Shown in pieces: positions 1 through 7,396 of a DNA stretch of 33,353 bases. The stretch's first letter is position 1, and the number at the start of each line of letters is the position of its first letter. The stretch covers positions 1-33,353 of the forward strand of contig CAMOCK010000108.1 of NCBI GenBank assembly GCA_946610645.1, given 5' to 3'. The notes under the pieces are model-generated. The model had not been told where the DNA came from. It did no database searches and was given only the letters and a program-made list of their open reading frames with translations. The translations under genes were made by a program, and so were the position numbers. Source of the stretch: an uncultured Bacteroidales bacterium (GTDB lineage: Bacteria; Bacteroidota; Bacteroidia; Bacteroidales; F082).

Positions 1-819
1 ATCAACAACCGCAAGGTGCTGGCGGGCATCGCCGAATACATCGGCAAGCCTGAGGCTTTGGTCGACATCACCGTGGCCATCGACAAGTTAGACAAAATCG
101 GCATTGAGGCCGTCAACGCCGAACTCGCCGAGAAGGGTTTGGAAGCTGAAGCCATAGAAAAGCTTCAGCCCATACTCTTCATGAAAGGCGACACGAGGGA
201 GAAACTTGCCCAACTGAAGCCTTTGTTAGACAACGAAGTAGGCAAAAAAGGCATCGAGGAGTTGGAGACCTTGTTTGACTACATTGACGACATGGAACTC
301 AGCATCGCCACCGAGCTCGACTTGACCTTGGCCCGTGGCCTGAACTATTATACAGGCGCCATCTTCGAGGTGAAAGCCTTGGACTTCGCCATCGGCAGCA
401 TCTCGGGCGGCGGTCGTTACGACAACCTGACGGGCATCTTCGGTCTGCCCAACGTGTCGGGCGTAGGCATCAGCTTCGGTGCCGACCGCATCTACGACGT
501 TTTGGAAGGCCTCAACCTCTTCCCCGAGACCATGTCGGAGAGCACCAAGGTCATCTTCCTCAACTTCGGCAAGAACGAGGAAAGATACTGTCTGAAGTAC
601 CTCAACCAAGTGCGCAAGCACGGCATCAACGCGGAAATCTATCCCGATGCGGCCAAGATCCAGAAACAGATGAAATATGCCGACCAACGGAACATCCCCG
701 TCGTCGTCATCGCGGGCGAACAAGAGGTGGCTGAGGGGAAATTCACCGTCAAGTTCATGAAGGAAGGAATGCAAGAGACCGTGGAAGCCAACAAATTGGT
801 GGAAACGATTTTGAAATAA
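1..819 (+). CDS. hisS: Histidyl-tRNA synthetase, C-terminal part (5' end outside window)
   Basis: This is the last 272 residues of a class II aminoacyl-tRNA synthetase that charges tRNA-His with histidine in the cytoplasm. The reading frame is open from base 1, so the N-terminal part (motifs 1 and 2, roughly 170-180 residues by comparison with usual HisRS length) lies upstream of the window. The histidine-binding signature RGLNYYTG starts at visible residue 112, and class II motif 3 follows as GISFGADRIYDVL. The last ~95 residues have the alternating character of the HisRS anticodon-binding domain (KVIFLNFG, then a C-terminal KFTVKFMKEGMQETV strand). The end is a TAA stop. A REP-like repeat pair follows directly, then hutH, so the two histidine-using genes are neighbours but are separated by about 100 bp. 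Confidence 0.95.
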   Translation: MNNRKVLAGIAEYIGKPEALVDITVAIDKLDKIGIEAVNAELAEKGLEAEAIEKLQPILFMKGDTREKLAQLKPLLDNEVGKKGIEELETLFDYIDDMELSIATELDLTLARGLNYYTGAIFEVKALDFAIGSISGGGRYDNLTGIFGLPNVSGVGISFGADRIYDVLEGLNLFPETMSESTKVIFLNFGKNEERYCLKYLNQVRKHGINAEIYPDAAKIQKQMKYADQRNIPVVVIAGEQEVAEGKFTVKFMKEGMQETVEANKLVETILK

Positions 820-822
820 ACG

Positions 823-886
823 TTGTAGGGACGCATCGCATGCGTCCGCCAACAGCAAAGCGGACACACACGGTGTGTCCCTACAA
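823..886. repeat. REP/BIME-like inverted pair, copy A
   Basis: Two half-elements face each other. The left half begins TTGTAGG and continues into a perfect 8-bp stem with a 3-nt loop (GGACGCAT/cgc/ATGCGTCC). The right half, read on the opposite strand, begins with the same TTGTAGG and forms GGACACAC/cgt/GTGTGTCC. The stems differ at several bases yet remain fully paired. It lies in the hisS-hutH spacer. Confidence 0.75.
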
Positions 887-920
887 CCACAACAATTAAA
901 CAATTAAACAATCAACAAAT

Positions 921-2432
921 ATGAACACCCATTACATCTCATCGAAGGAATTGACCTTCAAACAGGTAAATGAAATAATCACGAAAGGCTACAAGCTCGC
1001 CTTGAGCGACGACGCCATCGCCCGCATCCAAAAATGCCGCGACTACCTTGACAAGAAGATGGAGAACCCAGAGAAACCCATCTATGGCGTGACCACCGGC
1101 TTCGGCTCGCTCTGCGACCACAGCATCTCGAAAGAAGACCTGAGCACTTTGCAGAAGAACCTCGTCATGTCGCACGCCTGCGGCACGGGCGAGATGGTGC
1201 CCGAAGAAATCATCCGCCTCATGCTGTTATTAAAGGTGCAAAGCCTCAGCTACGGCAACAGCGGCGTGCAGGTGGTGACCGTCCAGCGCCTCATCGACTT
1301 CTTCAACAACGACGTGCTGCCCGTAGTCTACAACCAAGGCTCACTCGGTGCCTCTGGCGACTTGGCACCCTTGGCCAACCTCATGCTGCCTTTGCTCGGC
1401 TTGGGTGAGGTGCATTATGAAGGCAAGATCGTCCCCGCCCAGCAAGTTTTAGACAAGTTTGGCTGGGAACCCATCACATTGCAATCGAAAGAAGGCTTGG
1501 CTTTGCTCAACGGTACGCAATTCATGAGCAGCTATGGCACTTATGTCCTATTGAAAGCCTTCCGCCTCAGCTACTTGGCAGACCTCATCGGAACGGTTTC
1601 GTTGGAAGCCTTCGATGGCCGCATTGAGCCTTTCTACGACCAAGTGCACCAAATCCGTCACCACAACGGACAAATCGTCACCGCCAAACGTGTGCGTGAG
1701 TTCACCAAAGGCAGCGAGCTGATTGTCAGGGAGAAGAAACACGTGCAAGACCCCTACTCGTTCCGTTGCATGCCGCAAGTGCATGGTGCCTCGAAGGATG
1801 CCATCGACTATGTGGCCTCAGTATTTTGTGAGGAAATCAACGCCGTCACCGACAACCCGACCATCTTCCCCGACGACGACTTGGTCATCAGCGCGGGTAA
1901 CTTCCACGGCCAACCTTTGGCCATCACCTTGGACTTCTTGGCCATCGCCATGGCTGAGTTGGGCAACATCAGCGAGCGTCGTATCTATCAGCTCATCAGC
2001 GGCAAACGCGACCTCCCGTCGTTCCTCGTCGCTGAGCCTGGACTGAACAGCGGCTTCATGATTCCGCAATATGCCGCCGCCAGCATCGTCAGCCAAAGCA
2101 AGCAACTCTGCACGCCCGCCTCGGTCGACAGCATCGAGTCGTCGCAAGGACAAGAAGACCATGTCAGCATGGGTGCCAACGCTGCCACCAAGGCATTGCG
2201 CGTAGCCGAAAACCTGGAGCGTGTGTTGGCCATAGAGCTTTTCAATGCAGCCCAAGCCTTGGAGTTCAGAAGACCGCTGAAGTCGTCGCCCTGCGTTGAG
2301 CAATTCGTCGCCGAATACCGCAAGCAGGTGGAGTTTGTGCGCGTCGACAAGGTGATGTACACCGAGATTGCCAAGAGCGTCGAGTTTGTGAAGGACTATC
2401 CGCTGGATTTTGATATTTTGAAGAACGAATAA
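921..2432 (+). CDS. hutH: Histidine ammonia-lyase
   Basis: A 503-residue member of the MIO-cofactor aromatic amino acid lyase family, which removes ammonia from histidine to give urocanate, the first step of histidine catabolism. The internal triad Ala-Ser-Gly that cyclises to form the MIO electrophile is at residues 144-146 within GSLGASGDLAPLA, and the catalytic tyrosine is Y55 in YGVTTGFGS. The substrate-side motif MSHACGTG and the C-terminal block QGQEDHVSMGANA are those of histidine lyases. Length is usual for HutH (about 500). No hutU, hutI or ftcD lies in the window, so the rest of the pathway must be elsewhere. A related flavobacterial tyrosine ammonia-lyase also has an SH pair at the selectivity site, so histidine as substrate is likely rather than proven. 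A tandem AT-rich repeat precedes the start. Confidence 0.92.
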   Translation: MNTHYISSKELTFKQVNEIITKGYKLALSDDAIARIQKCRDYLDKKMENPEKPIYGVTTGFGSLCDHSISKEDLSTLQKNLVMSHACGTGEMVPEEIIRLMLLLKVQSLSYGNSGVQVVTVQRLIDFFNNDVLPVVYNQGSLGASGDLAPLANLMLPLLGLGEVHYEGKIVPAQQVLDKFGWEPITLQSKEGLALLNGTQFMSSYGTYVLLKAFRLSYLADLIGTVSLEAFDGRIEPFYDQVHQIRHHNGQIVTAKRVREFTKGSELIVREKKHVQDPYSFRCMPQVHGASKDAIDYVASVFCEEINAVTDNPTIFPDDDLVISAGNFHGQPLAITLDFLAIAMAELGNISERRIYQLISGKRDLPSFLVAEPGLNSGFMIPQYAAASIVSQSKQLCTPASVDSIESSQGQEDHVSMGANAATKALRVAENLERVLAIELFNAAQALEFRRPLKSSPCVEQFVAEYRKQVEFVRVDKVMYTEIAKSVEFVKDYPLDFDILKNE

Positions 2433-2440
2433 TTTTGTGG

Positions 2441-2556
2441 TTGTAGGGCTGTCGTATCACGGCAGCCGCCATTCGTGCATTCGAGACGAAACGAATCCAG
2501 GCGGCTGCCACAATGTGACAGCCCTACAAGATTGCCACGGTATGGCAGCCCTACAA
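2441..2556. repeat. REP/BIME-like element, copy B (three half-units)
   Basis: The first half-unit (2441-2470) starts TTGTAGGG and forms GGCTGTCGT/atc/ACGGCAGCC with one T-G wobble. A second in inverted orientation (2500-2529) forms GGCTGTCAC/att/GTGGCAGCC. A third, also inverted (2530-2556), repeats the tag with a related stem. The 29-bp middle part holds its own short palindrome (ATTCGT...ACGAAT). It fills the spacer downstream of hutH. Confidence 0.75.
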
Positions 2557-2567
2557 AGCATAACAAT

Positions 2568-3080
2568 ATGGAAACCATCGAACAAAAGAAACGCCCCACG
2601 GGCATGACCATCTTCCTCGTGTTGTCGTTCATCAACGCTTGCTGGAACATTTTGCGTTCCTTCATCATGTATGTCAGCACTCCGATGATGACCAAGATGA
2701 TGGAAAACGGTGAGTTTGAGGACGCGATGGAGCCTTTCGTGGCCACTTTAGGCGAGGAGATGCGCCAAGCCATGATGGACAACATGACCCAACTCGCCAG
2801 CATCAACCCGAGGTATTACCTTATATTAATACTGCTGTTCGTCGGATCGCTTGTCGGCGTGTTGAAAATGTTCAAGTGGGACAAGCGCGGTTTCCACATC
2901 TATAGCATCGCGCAAATCCTCATGCTCATCAACGCCTCGGTGTATCTGTATCCATTGCAGCACCCGTCGCCCTTCACCTACGACCTGCTCCTCACCGTGA
3001 TGTTCATCCTCATGTATTACCTCTATTTCAAGCGCAAGGAACAATTTGATAATATACAACCTAACGATGATCAAATATAA
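2568..3080 (+). CDS. Small integral membrane protein, unknown function
   Basis: A 170-residue protein with four hydrophobic segments: about residues 13-35 (MTIFLVLSFINACWNIL region), 84-105 (YYLILILLFVGSLVGVL), 113-132 (IYSIAQILMLINASVYLY) and 140-158 (DLLLTVMFILMYYLYF). A charged stretch with many Met and Glu residues sits between segments 1 and 2. The start at ATG 2568 was chosen because any upstream in-frame start would lie inside the REP-like repeat. No motif reveals a function. It lies before a second small membrane protein and a lipoprotein in the same orientation, perhaps one transcription unit acting at the envelope. I do not recognise a named family. Confidence 0.75.
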   Translation: METIEQKKRPTGMTIFLVLSFINACWNILRSFIMYVSTPMMTKMMENGEFEDAMEPFVATLGEEMRQAMMDNMTQLASINPRYYLILILLFVGSLVGVLKMFKWDKRGFHIYSIAQILMLINASVYLYPLQHPSPFTYDLLLTVMFILMYYLYFKRKEQFDNIQPNDDQI

Positions 3081-3177
3081 GAACCATGACTTGTGGCAAT
3101 GACCACTTAAACAAAAGCAATAAGATTCTACTATTTGCAAAAGCGGTCATGGTCAGAAGTCATAGTCAAGAAACACC

Positions 3178-3696
3178 ATGAAACAGCCCGAAGGAAAAAT
3201 CTTCAACCTGAAGCCCGAGATGACGCTCGCCATGAAGCTGGCAGCCACCTTTGCCATCACTTATTATGGCCTGCTGCTCATTTTCGAAATCTTAGTGGTG
3301 GTTTTCCGTCGGTATTATTTCGATGCGCTGTATCTCAACCAAGAGGAACTTACGCTCAATTCGAGGGATTTTGTCTATCAAATCATCCAACTGGTGCTTT
3401 CCGTTGTTTTGGTTTTCAGTCTGATACAGATTTTCCGAAAGAAGGTGAACGGCAAACTCATCTTCGTTGCGGCCACATTGGTGCTTATCGTGTTCCAATT
3501 CATCGCCACGGGACCGATTCCGATTCTGAAATACATCCTTGAGCTGCTGATGCTGTTTTTCATCGCGCCGTTGCGGGTGAAGAAGAAAATCCGAATGAAA
3601 GACGGAAAACTGAAACTCGAGAATGTGGAGTCATCGGAAAACACCGCTCTTTCTTCAGAAACCACCTCAGAACCAAACACTTCCACCTATGAATAA
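3178..3696 (+). CDS. Small integral membrane protein, unknown function
   Basis: A 172-residue protein with four hydrophobic segments, roughly residues 17-43 (AATFAITYYGLLLIFEILVV), 62-84 (VYQIIQLVLSVVLVFSLIQIF), 92-113 and 117-131 (YILELLMLFFIAPL), followed by a hydrophilic Ser/Glu-rich tail. It has the same general layout as the preceding gene, though I see no clear sequence repeat between the two. The stop codon overlaps the start of the next gene by 8 bp, which points to translational coupling with the lipoprotein downstream. No catalytic or binding motif is visible and no function can be assigned. Confidence 0.75.
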   Translation: MKQPEGKIFNLKPEMTLAMKLAATFAITYYGLLLIFEILVVVFRRYYFDALYLNQEELTLNSRDFVYQIIQLVLSVVLVFSLIQIFRKKVNGKLIFVAATLVLIVFQFIATGPIPILKYILELLMLFFIAPLRVKKKIRMKDGKLKLENVESSENTALSSETTSEPNTSTYE

Positions 3697-4195
3697 GCCA
3701 AGACTTGTTATAGTCCTCCTATTGATTATCGTTGCCACCGCCTGCAAAAAGGTGGAATACAATGGACAGACGGGCAGAATCTTCCACAAGACCTACAGTC
3801 CCGCGCTCAACATCAACTATGTGATGAACGACGAGGAACAGCATTGCGACACCCTCAAGCTCGACCTCGACCAAGACGGCGCCACCGACCTGAAAATCTG
3901 CTTCCAGTACGATACACCCTACATCATCGGCTCGAAAGACTGGGAACTCAGCGTGGCCTACGACGACCTCTATATCAACCAAGTGGACTGGTGGAACCGC
4001 GACTACCATGTGTATTTGAGCCAAATGAATGCCATCTGCGTGCGACACACCATTGACGACGAATATTGCTACGGCTGGATTGACGCTTATACCAAAATAG
4101 GCAGCGAAGGCCAAGTGGACGCCATTCGGTTTTACCTGCGCGAAACAGCCTATTGCACCTGCCCGAACTACCCACTCAAATGGGGCGAAAAATAG
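3689..4195 (+). CDS. Small predicted lipoprotein, unknown function
   Basis: A 168-residue protein with a lipoprotein signal peptide: basic start (MNKPR), hydrophobic core (LVIVLLLIIV) and lipobox ATAC with the modified cysteine at residue 19. The mature part is acidic and aromatic-rich, with an Asp-rich segment (LDLDQDGATDLK) resembling calcium-binding loops; whether it binds calcium is unknown. Five or more further cysteines (for example CYGW and CTCPNYP) could form disulfides outside the cytoplasm. The ATG at 3689 is chosen because it gives a complete signal peptide and overlaps the preceding stop by 8 bp. It is the last gene before a strong terminator. Confidence 0.8.
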   Translation: MNKPRLVIVLLLIIVATACKKVEYNGQTGRIFHKTYSPALNINYVMNDEEQHCDTLKLDLDQDGATDLKICFQYDTPYIIGSKDWELSVAYDDLYINQVDWWNRDYHVYLSQMNAICVRHTIDDEYCYGWIDAYTKIGSEGQVDAIRFYLRETAYCTCPNYPLKWGEK

Positions 4196-4196
4196 A

Positions 4197-4230
4197 AATT
4201 CCCGACTGGAACTTCCAATCGGGAATTTTT
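4197..4230 (+). terminator. Intrinsic terminator after the 2568-4195 gene group
   Basis: A hairpin with arms AATTCCCGA/TCGGGAATT and an additional inner stem TGGA/TCCA is followed directly by a T run on the + strand. It begins 2 nt after the lipoprotein stop. Confidence 0.85.
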
Positions 4231-4232
4231 CC

Positions 4233-4293
4233 TGTAGAGACGCATTGAATGCGTCTCGTTTTCAATAAAGACGCAAGCATTGCGTCTCTACAA
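4233..4293. repeat. REP/BIME-like inverted pair, copy C
   Basis: The left half is TGTAG followed by GAGACGCAT/tga/ATGCGTCTC. The right half, on the other strand, is TGTAG followed by AGACGCAA/tgc/TTGCGTCT. The layout is that of copies A and B, with different stem bases that keep pairing. It sits between convergent genes, directly after the terminator. Confidence 0.75.
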
Positions 4294-4295
4294 CA

Positions 4296-4865
4296 TTATT
4301 TCGTGGCCTGCTCGTAGCCGGCACGCACGGCCTGGATGTTGAGGTCGACGACCTCTTGGCCTTTCTTGCCGAAGATGTGGGCGATGGCCTCTTCCACCTT
4401 CTCCATCTCGATGCCGAGGTAAGGCACCGTGGCACCCAGCAGCACCATGTTCGAGCGGGCTTTCAGTTGCTTGGCAATCTCGTTGGCGTTGAACGAAACC
4501 ACATGCTCTAACTTGCCCAACTCGGCGTTAATCAACTCCATGTCAGGATAGTTGCCGATATTGACAAACGGCTCGTTGTTGGTGATGACCCAGCCCTCCT
4601 TGCTCAGCCAAGGCAGGTAGCGAAGGGCTTCCATCGGCTCAGAGGAAAGGATGATGTCGGCCTGACCTTCGGGGATGACGTCGGCAAAAATCTCGTTGTC
4701 GGACAAACGGAGGTGCGAGAACACCGAGCCGCCACGCTGCGACATGCCGTGGATTTCGCTCTGTTTCAGGTTCATGCCCATATTCAAGGCAGCGTCAGAG
4801 ATAATCTTGGCCACCGAAACGATGCCGTCGCCACCCACGCCGCATAATACTATGTCTTTTTTCAT
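4296..4865 (-). CDS. iorB: Indolepyruvate:ferredoxin oxidoreductase, beta subunit
   Basis: A 189-residue gamma-type subunit of the 2-oxoacid:acceptor oxidoreductase family. With IorA it oxidatively decarboxylates aryl pyruvates (from Trp, Phe and Tyr transamination) to aryl-acetyl-CoA, passing electrons to ferredoxin. The N-terminal glycine-rich stretch (LCGVGGDGIVSVAKII) and the conserved EIHGMSQRGGSVFSHLR block are diagnostic, as is the SSEPMEALRYL segment. Length is normal for IorB. It lies 98 bp downstream of iorA on the same strand; the spacer holds inverted GAGAC/GTCTC-type repeats and a short AT-rich tandem repeat just before the start. Cytoplasmic, with a role in anaerobic amino acid fermentation or synthesis of aromatic amino acids from aryl acids. 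Confidence 0.92.
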   Translation of the reverse strand: MKKDIVLCGVGGDGIVSVAKIISDAALNMGMNLKQSEIHGMSQRGGSVFSHLRLSDNEIFADVIPEGQADIILSSEPMEALRYLPWLSKEGWVITNNEPFVNIGNYPDMELINAELGKLEHVVSFNANEIAKQLKARSNMVLLGATVPYLGIEMEKVEEAIAHIFGKKGQEVVDLNIQAVRAGYEQATK

Positions 4866-4901
4866 ATGTTGAATGTTTACTGTTTAATTGTTTAATCGTT
4901 G

Positions 4902-4963
4902 ACTCGGGACTTCGGGACGTGAGACTTTTTCGTCCCGTGTCTCGCGTCTCGCAGTCTCGTGTC
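4902..4963. repeat. Repetitive iorA-iorB spacer with direct and inverted 7-8-mers
   Basis: Read on the - strand the spacer contains consecutive near-copies of CGAGAC (ACGAGAC, GCGAGAC, GCGAGAC, ACGGGAC), then GTCTCACGTCCCG, which is complementary to them. It can fold in several alternative ways within the iorA-iorB message. Its function is unknown. Confidence 0.5.
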
Positions 4964-6544
4964 TTATTTCTTCATGTGTTTCTTCAATTCCACGATGCAG
5001 GTGCGGTGCGGGATGATGACCGATACGCCGTTGTAGTTAACCTCTTCCTCGATGATTTTCACGTTCTCGTCGTGGTTCTTCGGCAGCGGGACGATGTCGC
5101 GGATGTGTTCGGGCTCCACGCCGAGGCCTTCGCAGATGCGGCGGATCTTGTTGTGGGCCGACGAAGGCTGGCCGCCCGTCATGGCGGTGATGTCGTTGTC
5201 CAAGATGACGATGACGACGTTGGCTTTCTCGTTGACGCAGTCCATGAGGCCCGTCAGTCCGCTGTGGCCAAACGTGCCGTCGCCAATGACCGCCACGCTC
5301 GGGAAAATGCCCACTTCGCTGGCGCCTTTGGCCATGGTGATGGAGGCACCCATGCACACAGTAGTGTTGATGGCACCCATGTTGAAGCCCAACGTGTAGC
5401 AACCGATGTCGCCAAACACCTTGCCGCCCTTATGGTTGGCCATCACCTCGTTGAGGGCGTTGTAGCTGTCGGTGTGGGGGCAGCCTTGGCAGAGCGCGGG
5501 CGGGCGGTTGGTGACTACCTCCGGCACCTTGAACATGGTAGGCACGTCCATGCCGAGAGCCTTGGCCACCTTTTCGGCGTTGAGCTCGCCGTCGCGGCGG
5601 ATGGTCTCGTCCAAGCGGCCCATCACGTTCTTGCCCTTGCCGAGGAAGCCCTTGATGTGCTCCTCGACGAAAGGCTGGCCGTCTTCGAGGACGAGGATTT
5701 CGTCGCACTCGTCGTACAGCTTATTAATCATGTCGTAAGGCAGCGGATACTGCGTGATTTTCACGACGGGATAGGGGCAGCGGCCATCGGGGAAGTTCTC
5801 CATCAGGTAGTTGTAGGCGATGCCCGTGGTGATGATGCCGAGGTTCTTCTTCGAGCCGTCGAAATACTTGTTGTAGCCCGACGTGGCCGATGCCTCCTCG
5901 AAAGCGGGTTGCTTGTCGATGAGGTTACGATAGAGACGCTTGGCGTTGGCCGGCAGCAGCACGAACGACTTGGCGTCGGCGGGCTCGGTGAGCTCGTTTT
6001 GCGGACGCACGGGCTTGCGCACCACACCGGCGCGGCTGTGGGCAAGGCGGGTAGGGATGCGGTAGAGCACCGGCGTGCCGAGTTGCTCGCTGAGTTCAAA
6101 GCCGTAGTGAACCATGTCGTAGGCCTCCTGTTGGTTCGAGGGCTCGAGCATGGGAATCATGGCCCAGTGGCCGTAGAAGCGGCTGTCTTGCTCGTCTTGC
6201 GACGAGAACATGCTTGGGTCGTCGGCCACGACGACGAGCACGCCCTTCGTGCCGATGATGGCAGCGTTCATGAAGGGGTCGCCGCACACGTTGAGCCCCA
6301 CATGCTTCATGCAGGTCATGGCGCGTTTGCCGGCGTAGGCCACGCCGAGGGAGGCCTCGAGGGCCGTCTTCTCGTTGGCGCACCAGTTGGCGATCACGCC
6401 TTGTTCCTTGGCTTGTTTCGAGTTGATGACATACTCCGTGATTTGGGTCGATGGCGTGCCCGGATAGCTGTTGATGGCCGAGCCGCCCGCGTCGATGAAG
6501 CCTTGTGCAATGGCCTCATCGCCTAAAAGCAGTAATTTCTCCAT
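4964..6544 (-). CDS. iorA: Indolepyruvate:ferredoxin oxidoreductase, alpha subunit (short form)
   Basis: A 526-residue thiamine diphosphate enzyme subunit that partners IorB. The N-terminal pyruvate-oxidoreductase domain is seen at SYPGTPSTQITEYV (about residue 29) and ANEKTALEASLGVAYAGKRA. A CQGCPH segment follows near residue 355, and the ThDP/Mg-binding motif GDGTFGHSG begins near residue 421 and closes with ILDND. The protein stops soon after VSVIIPHRTCIVELKKHMKK. IorA proteins of archaea and many bacteria continue for another 60-100 residues with a two-[4Fe-4S] ferredoxin domain; the expected cysteine clusters are absent here. Such short forms may use a separate ferredoxin. A good Bacteroidetes promoter lies upstream, and heptad repeats fill the 5' leader. 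Confidence 0.9.
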   Translation of the reverse strand: MEKLLLLGDEAIAQGFIDAGGSAINSYPGTPSTQITEYVINSKQAKEQGVIANWCANEKTALEASLGVAYAGKRAMTCMKHVGLNVCGDPFMNAAIIGTKGVLVVVADDPSMFSSQDEQDSRFYGHWAMIPMLEPSNQQEAYDMVHYGFELSEQLGTPVLYRIPTRLAHSRAGVVRKPVRPQNELTEPADAKSFVLLPANAKRLYRNLIDKQPAFEEASATSGYNKYFDGSKKNLGIITTGIAYNYLMENFPDGRCPYPVVKITQYPLPYDMINKLYDECDEILVLEDGQPFVEEHIKGFLGKGKNVMGRLDETIRRDGELNAEKVAKALGMDVPTMFKVPEVVTNRPPALCQGCPHTDSYNALNEVMANHKGGKVFGDIGCYTLGFNMGAINTTVCMGASITMAKGASEVGIFPSVAVIGDGTFGHSGLTGLMDCVNEKANVVIVILDNDITAMTGGQPSSAHNKIRRICEGLGVEPEHIRDIVPLPKNHDENVKIIEEEVNYNGVSVIIPHRTCIVELKKHMKK

Positions 6545-6604
6545 ATCTCTATTTCAGATTTCAGATTTCAGATTTATGACCATAACCTTTTTGCAAGGGT
6601 TGGG

Positions 6605-6634
6605 CAAAGATACGGATAAAAACGATACGCGCAA
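6605..6634 (-). promoter_or_regulatory. Promoter for iorA-iorB
   Basis: On the - strand TATCTTTG (6605-6612) fits the -7 consensus TAnnTTTG, with TTG (6632-6634) exactly 19 nt upstream. The leader to the iorA start is about 55 nt and includes three tandem AAATCTG heptads. Confidence 0.7.
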
Positions 6635-6656
6635 GCAAAACTTGGGATTTTGTTTT

Positions 6657-7331
6657 TCAATCGTTCCCGATATTCCTCAGCATCGGCACGAACTTGAAAT
6701 CGCCGAATTCTTCTTTTTGCAGGCTGCCGTCGGGTTGTTTGGTGAGGCGAAGCATGAGTTGGCCGTTGCCTTCGGGACTGTCTATGGGGACGACCATCAT
6801 GCCTCCCGTTTTCATCTGTTCCACCAACGCCGTTGGCACGCTGGGTGCGCCTGCCGTGATGATGACCCGGTCGAAAGGTTGGTAGGTAGGCAAGCCTTCA
6901 AAGCCGTCGCCGAGGAAGGTTTTCACGCGGAAGGGCAGATGGTCGAGGATTTCCTTGGTCTTGAAGTAGAGGTTGCGCTGTCGCTCGATGCTGAACACTT
7001 TGGCACCGAGGGAGGCAAGCACACAGGCTTGATAGCCCGACCCTGTGCCTATTTCGAGCACTTTCATGCCGCGTTCCACGTTCAGCAGTTGTGTTTGGAA
7101 GGCCACGGTGCTTGGCTGCGAAATGGTTTGCCCCGCCCCGATGGGGAAAGCCTTGTCCTGATAGGCCTGCTCTACGAAGGAAGAGTCAAGGAACACATGG
7201 CGAGGCACCTCGTTGATGGCGGCCAAAACCGCCTCATCGGTGATGCCTTTGGCGCGCAGTTGATCCACGAGATGCTTGCGGAGGCCTTTGGCGCGGTAAT
7301 TGTCTTGCAGATTATGGTTCATTATTTGCAT
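6657..7331 (-). CDS. pcm: Protein-L-isoaspartate O-methyltransferase
   Basis: A 224-residue cytoplasmic repair enzyme that methylates isoaspartyl residues in aged proteins, using S-adenosylmethionine. The family signature GAGQTISQPSTVAFQTQLL is followed by SAM motif I, VLEIGTGSGYQA, and by the acidic SAM-ribose residue in FSIERQ. Later PCMT blocks (FDRVIITAGAPSVP and MVVPI) are present. Length matches the family (205-230). A start three codons downstream (7322) is equally possible. It is divergent from the oxidoreductase gene at 7397, with about 65 bp between starts, so the two probably share a promoter region. It lies upstream of iorA in the same direction, but iorA has its own promoter. Confidence 0.93.
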   Translation of the reverse strand: MQIMNHNLQDNYRAKGLRKHLVDQLRAKGITDEAVLAAINEVPRHVFLDSSFVEQAYQDKAFPIGAGQTISQPSTVAFQTQLLNVERGMKVLEIGTGSGYQACVLASLGAKVFSIERQRNLYFKTKEILDHLPFRVKTFLGDGFEGLPTYQPFDRVIITAGAPSVPTALVEQMKTGGMMVVPIDSPEGNGQLMLRLTKQPDGSLQKEEFGDFKFVPMLRNIGND

Positions 7332-7371
7332 TTGTGGCGCGAAATTACGGCAATCCTAACGATAAAAGAAC

Positions 7372-7379
7372 TATTTTTG
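7372..7379 (+). promoter_or_regulatory. Probable -7 element for the 7397 oxidoreductase
   Basis: TATTTTTG fits TAnnTTTG and lies 17 bp before the ATG at 7397, implying a very short leader. No clear TTG is seen at the expected -33 distance. The position argues against a start at 7334. Confidence 0.5.
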
Positions 7380-7396
7380 CGCAAAATTTTTCGATT

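Noticed and set aside
921-2432. Tyrosine ammonia-lyase or aminomutase instead of histidine ammonia-lyase
   Set aside because: The overall motif set (GASGDLAPLA, QEDHVSMG) is closer to HutH, and no pigment or enediyne genes are nearby. Not fully excluded.
4919-6526. A 535-codon open frame on the + strand opposite iorA
   Set aside because: It is a shadow of the iorA codons: Val/His/Asp/Ala-rich with no motif, and fully covered by a well-supported thiamine-enzyme gene on the other strand.
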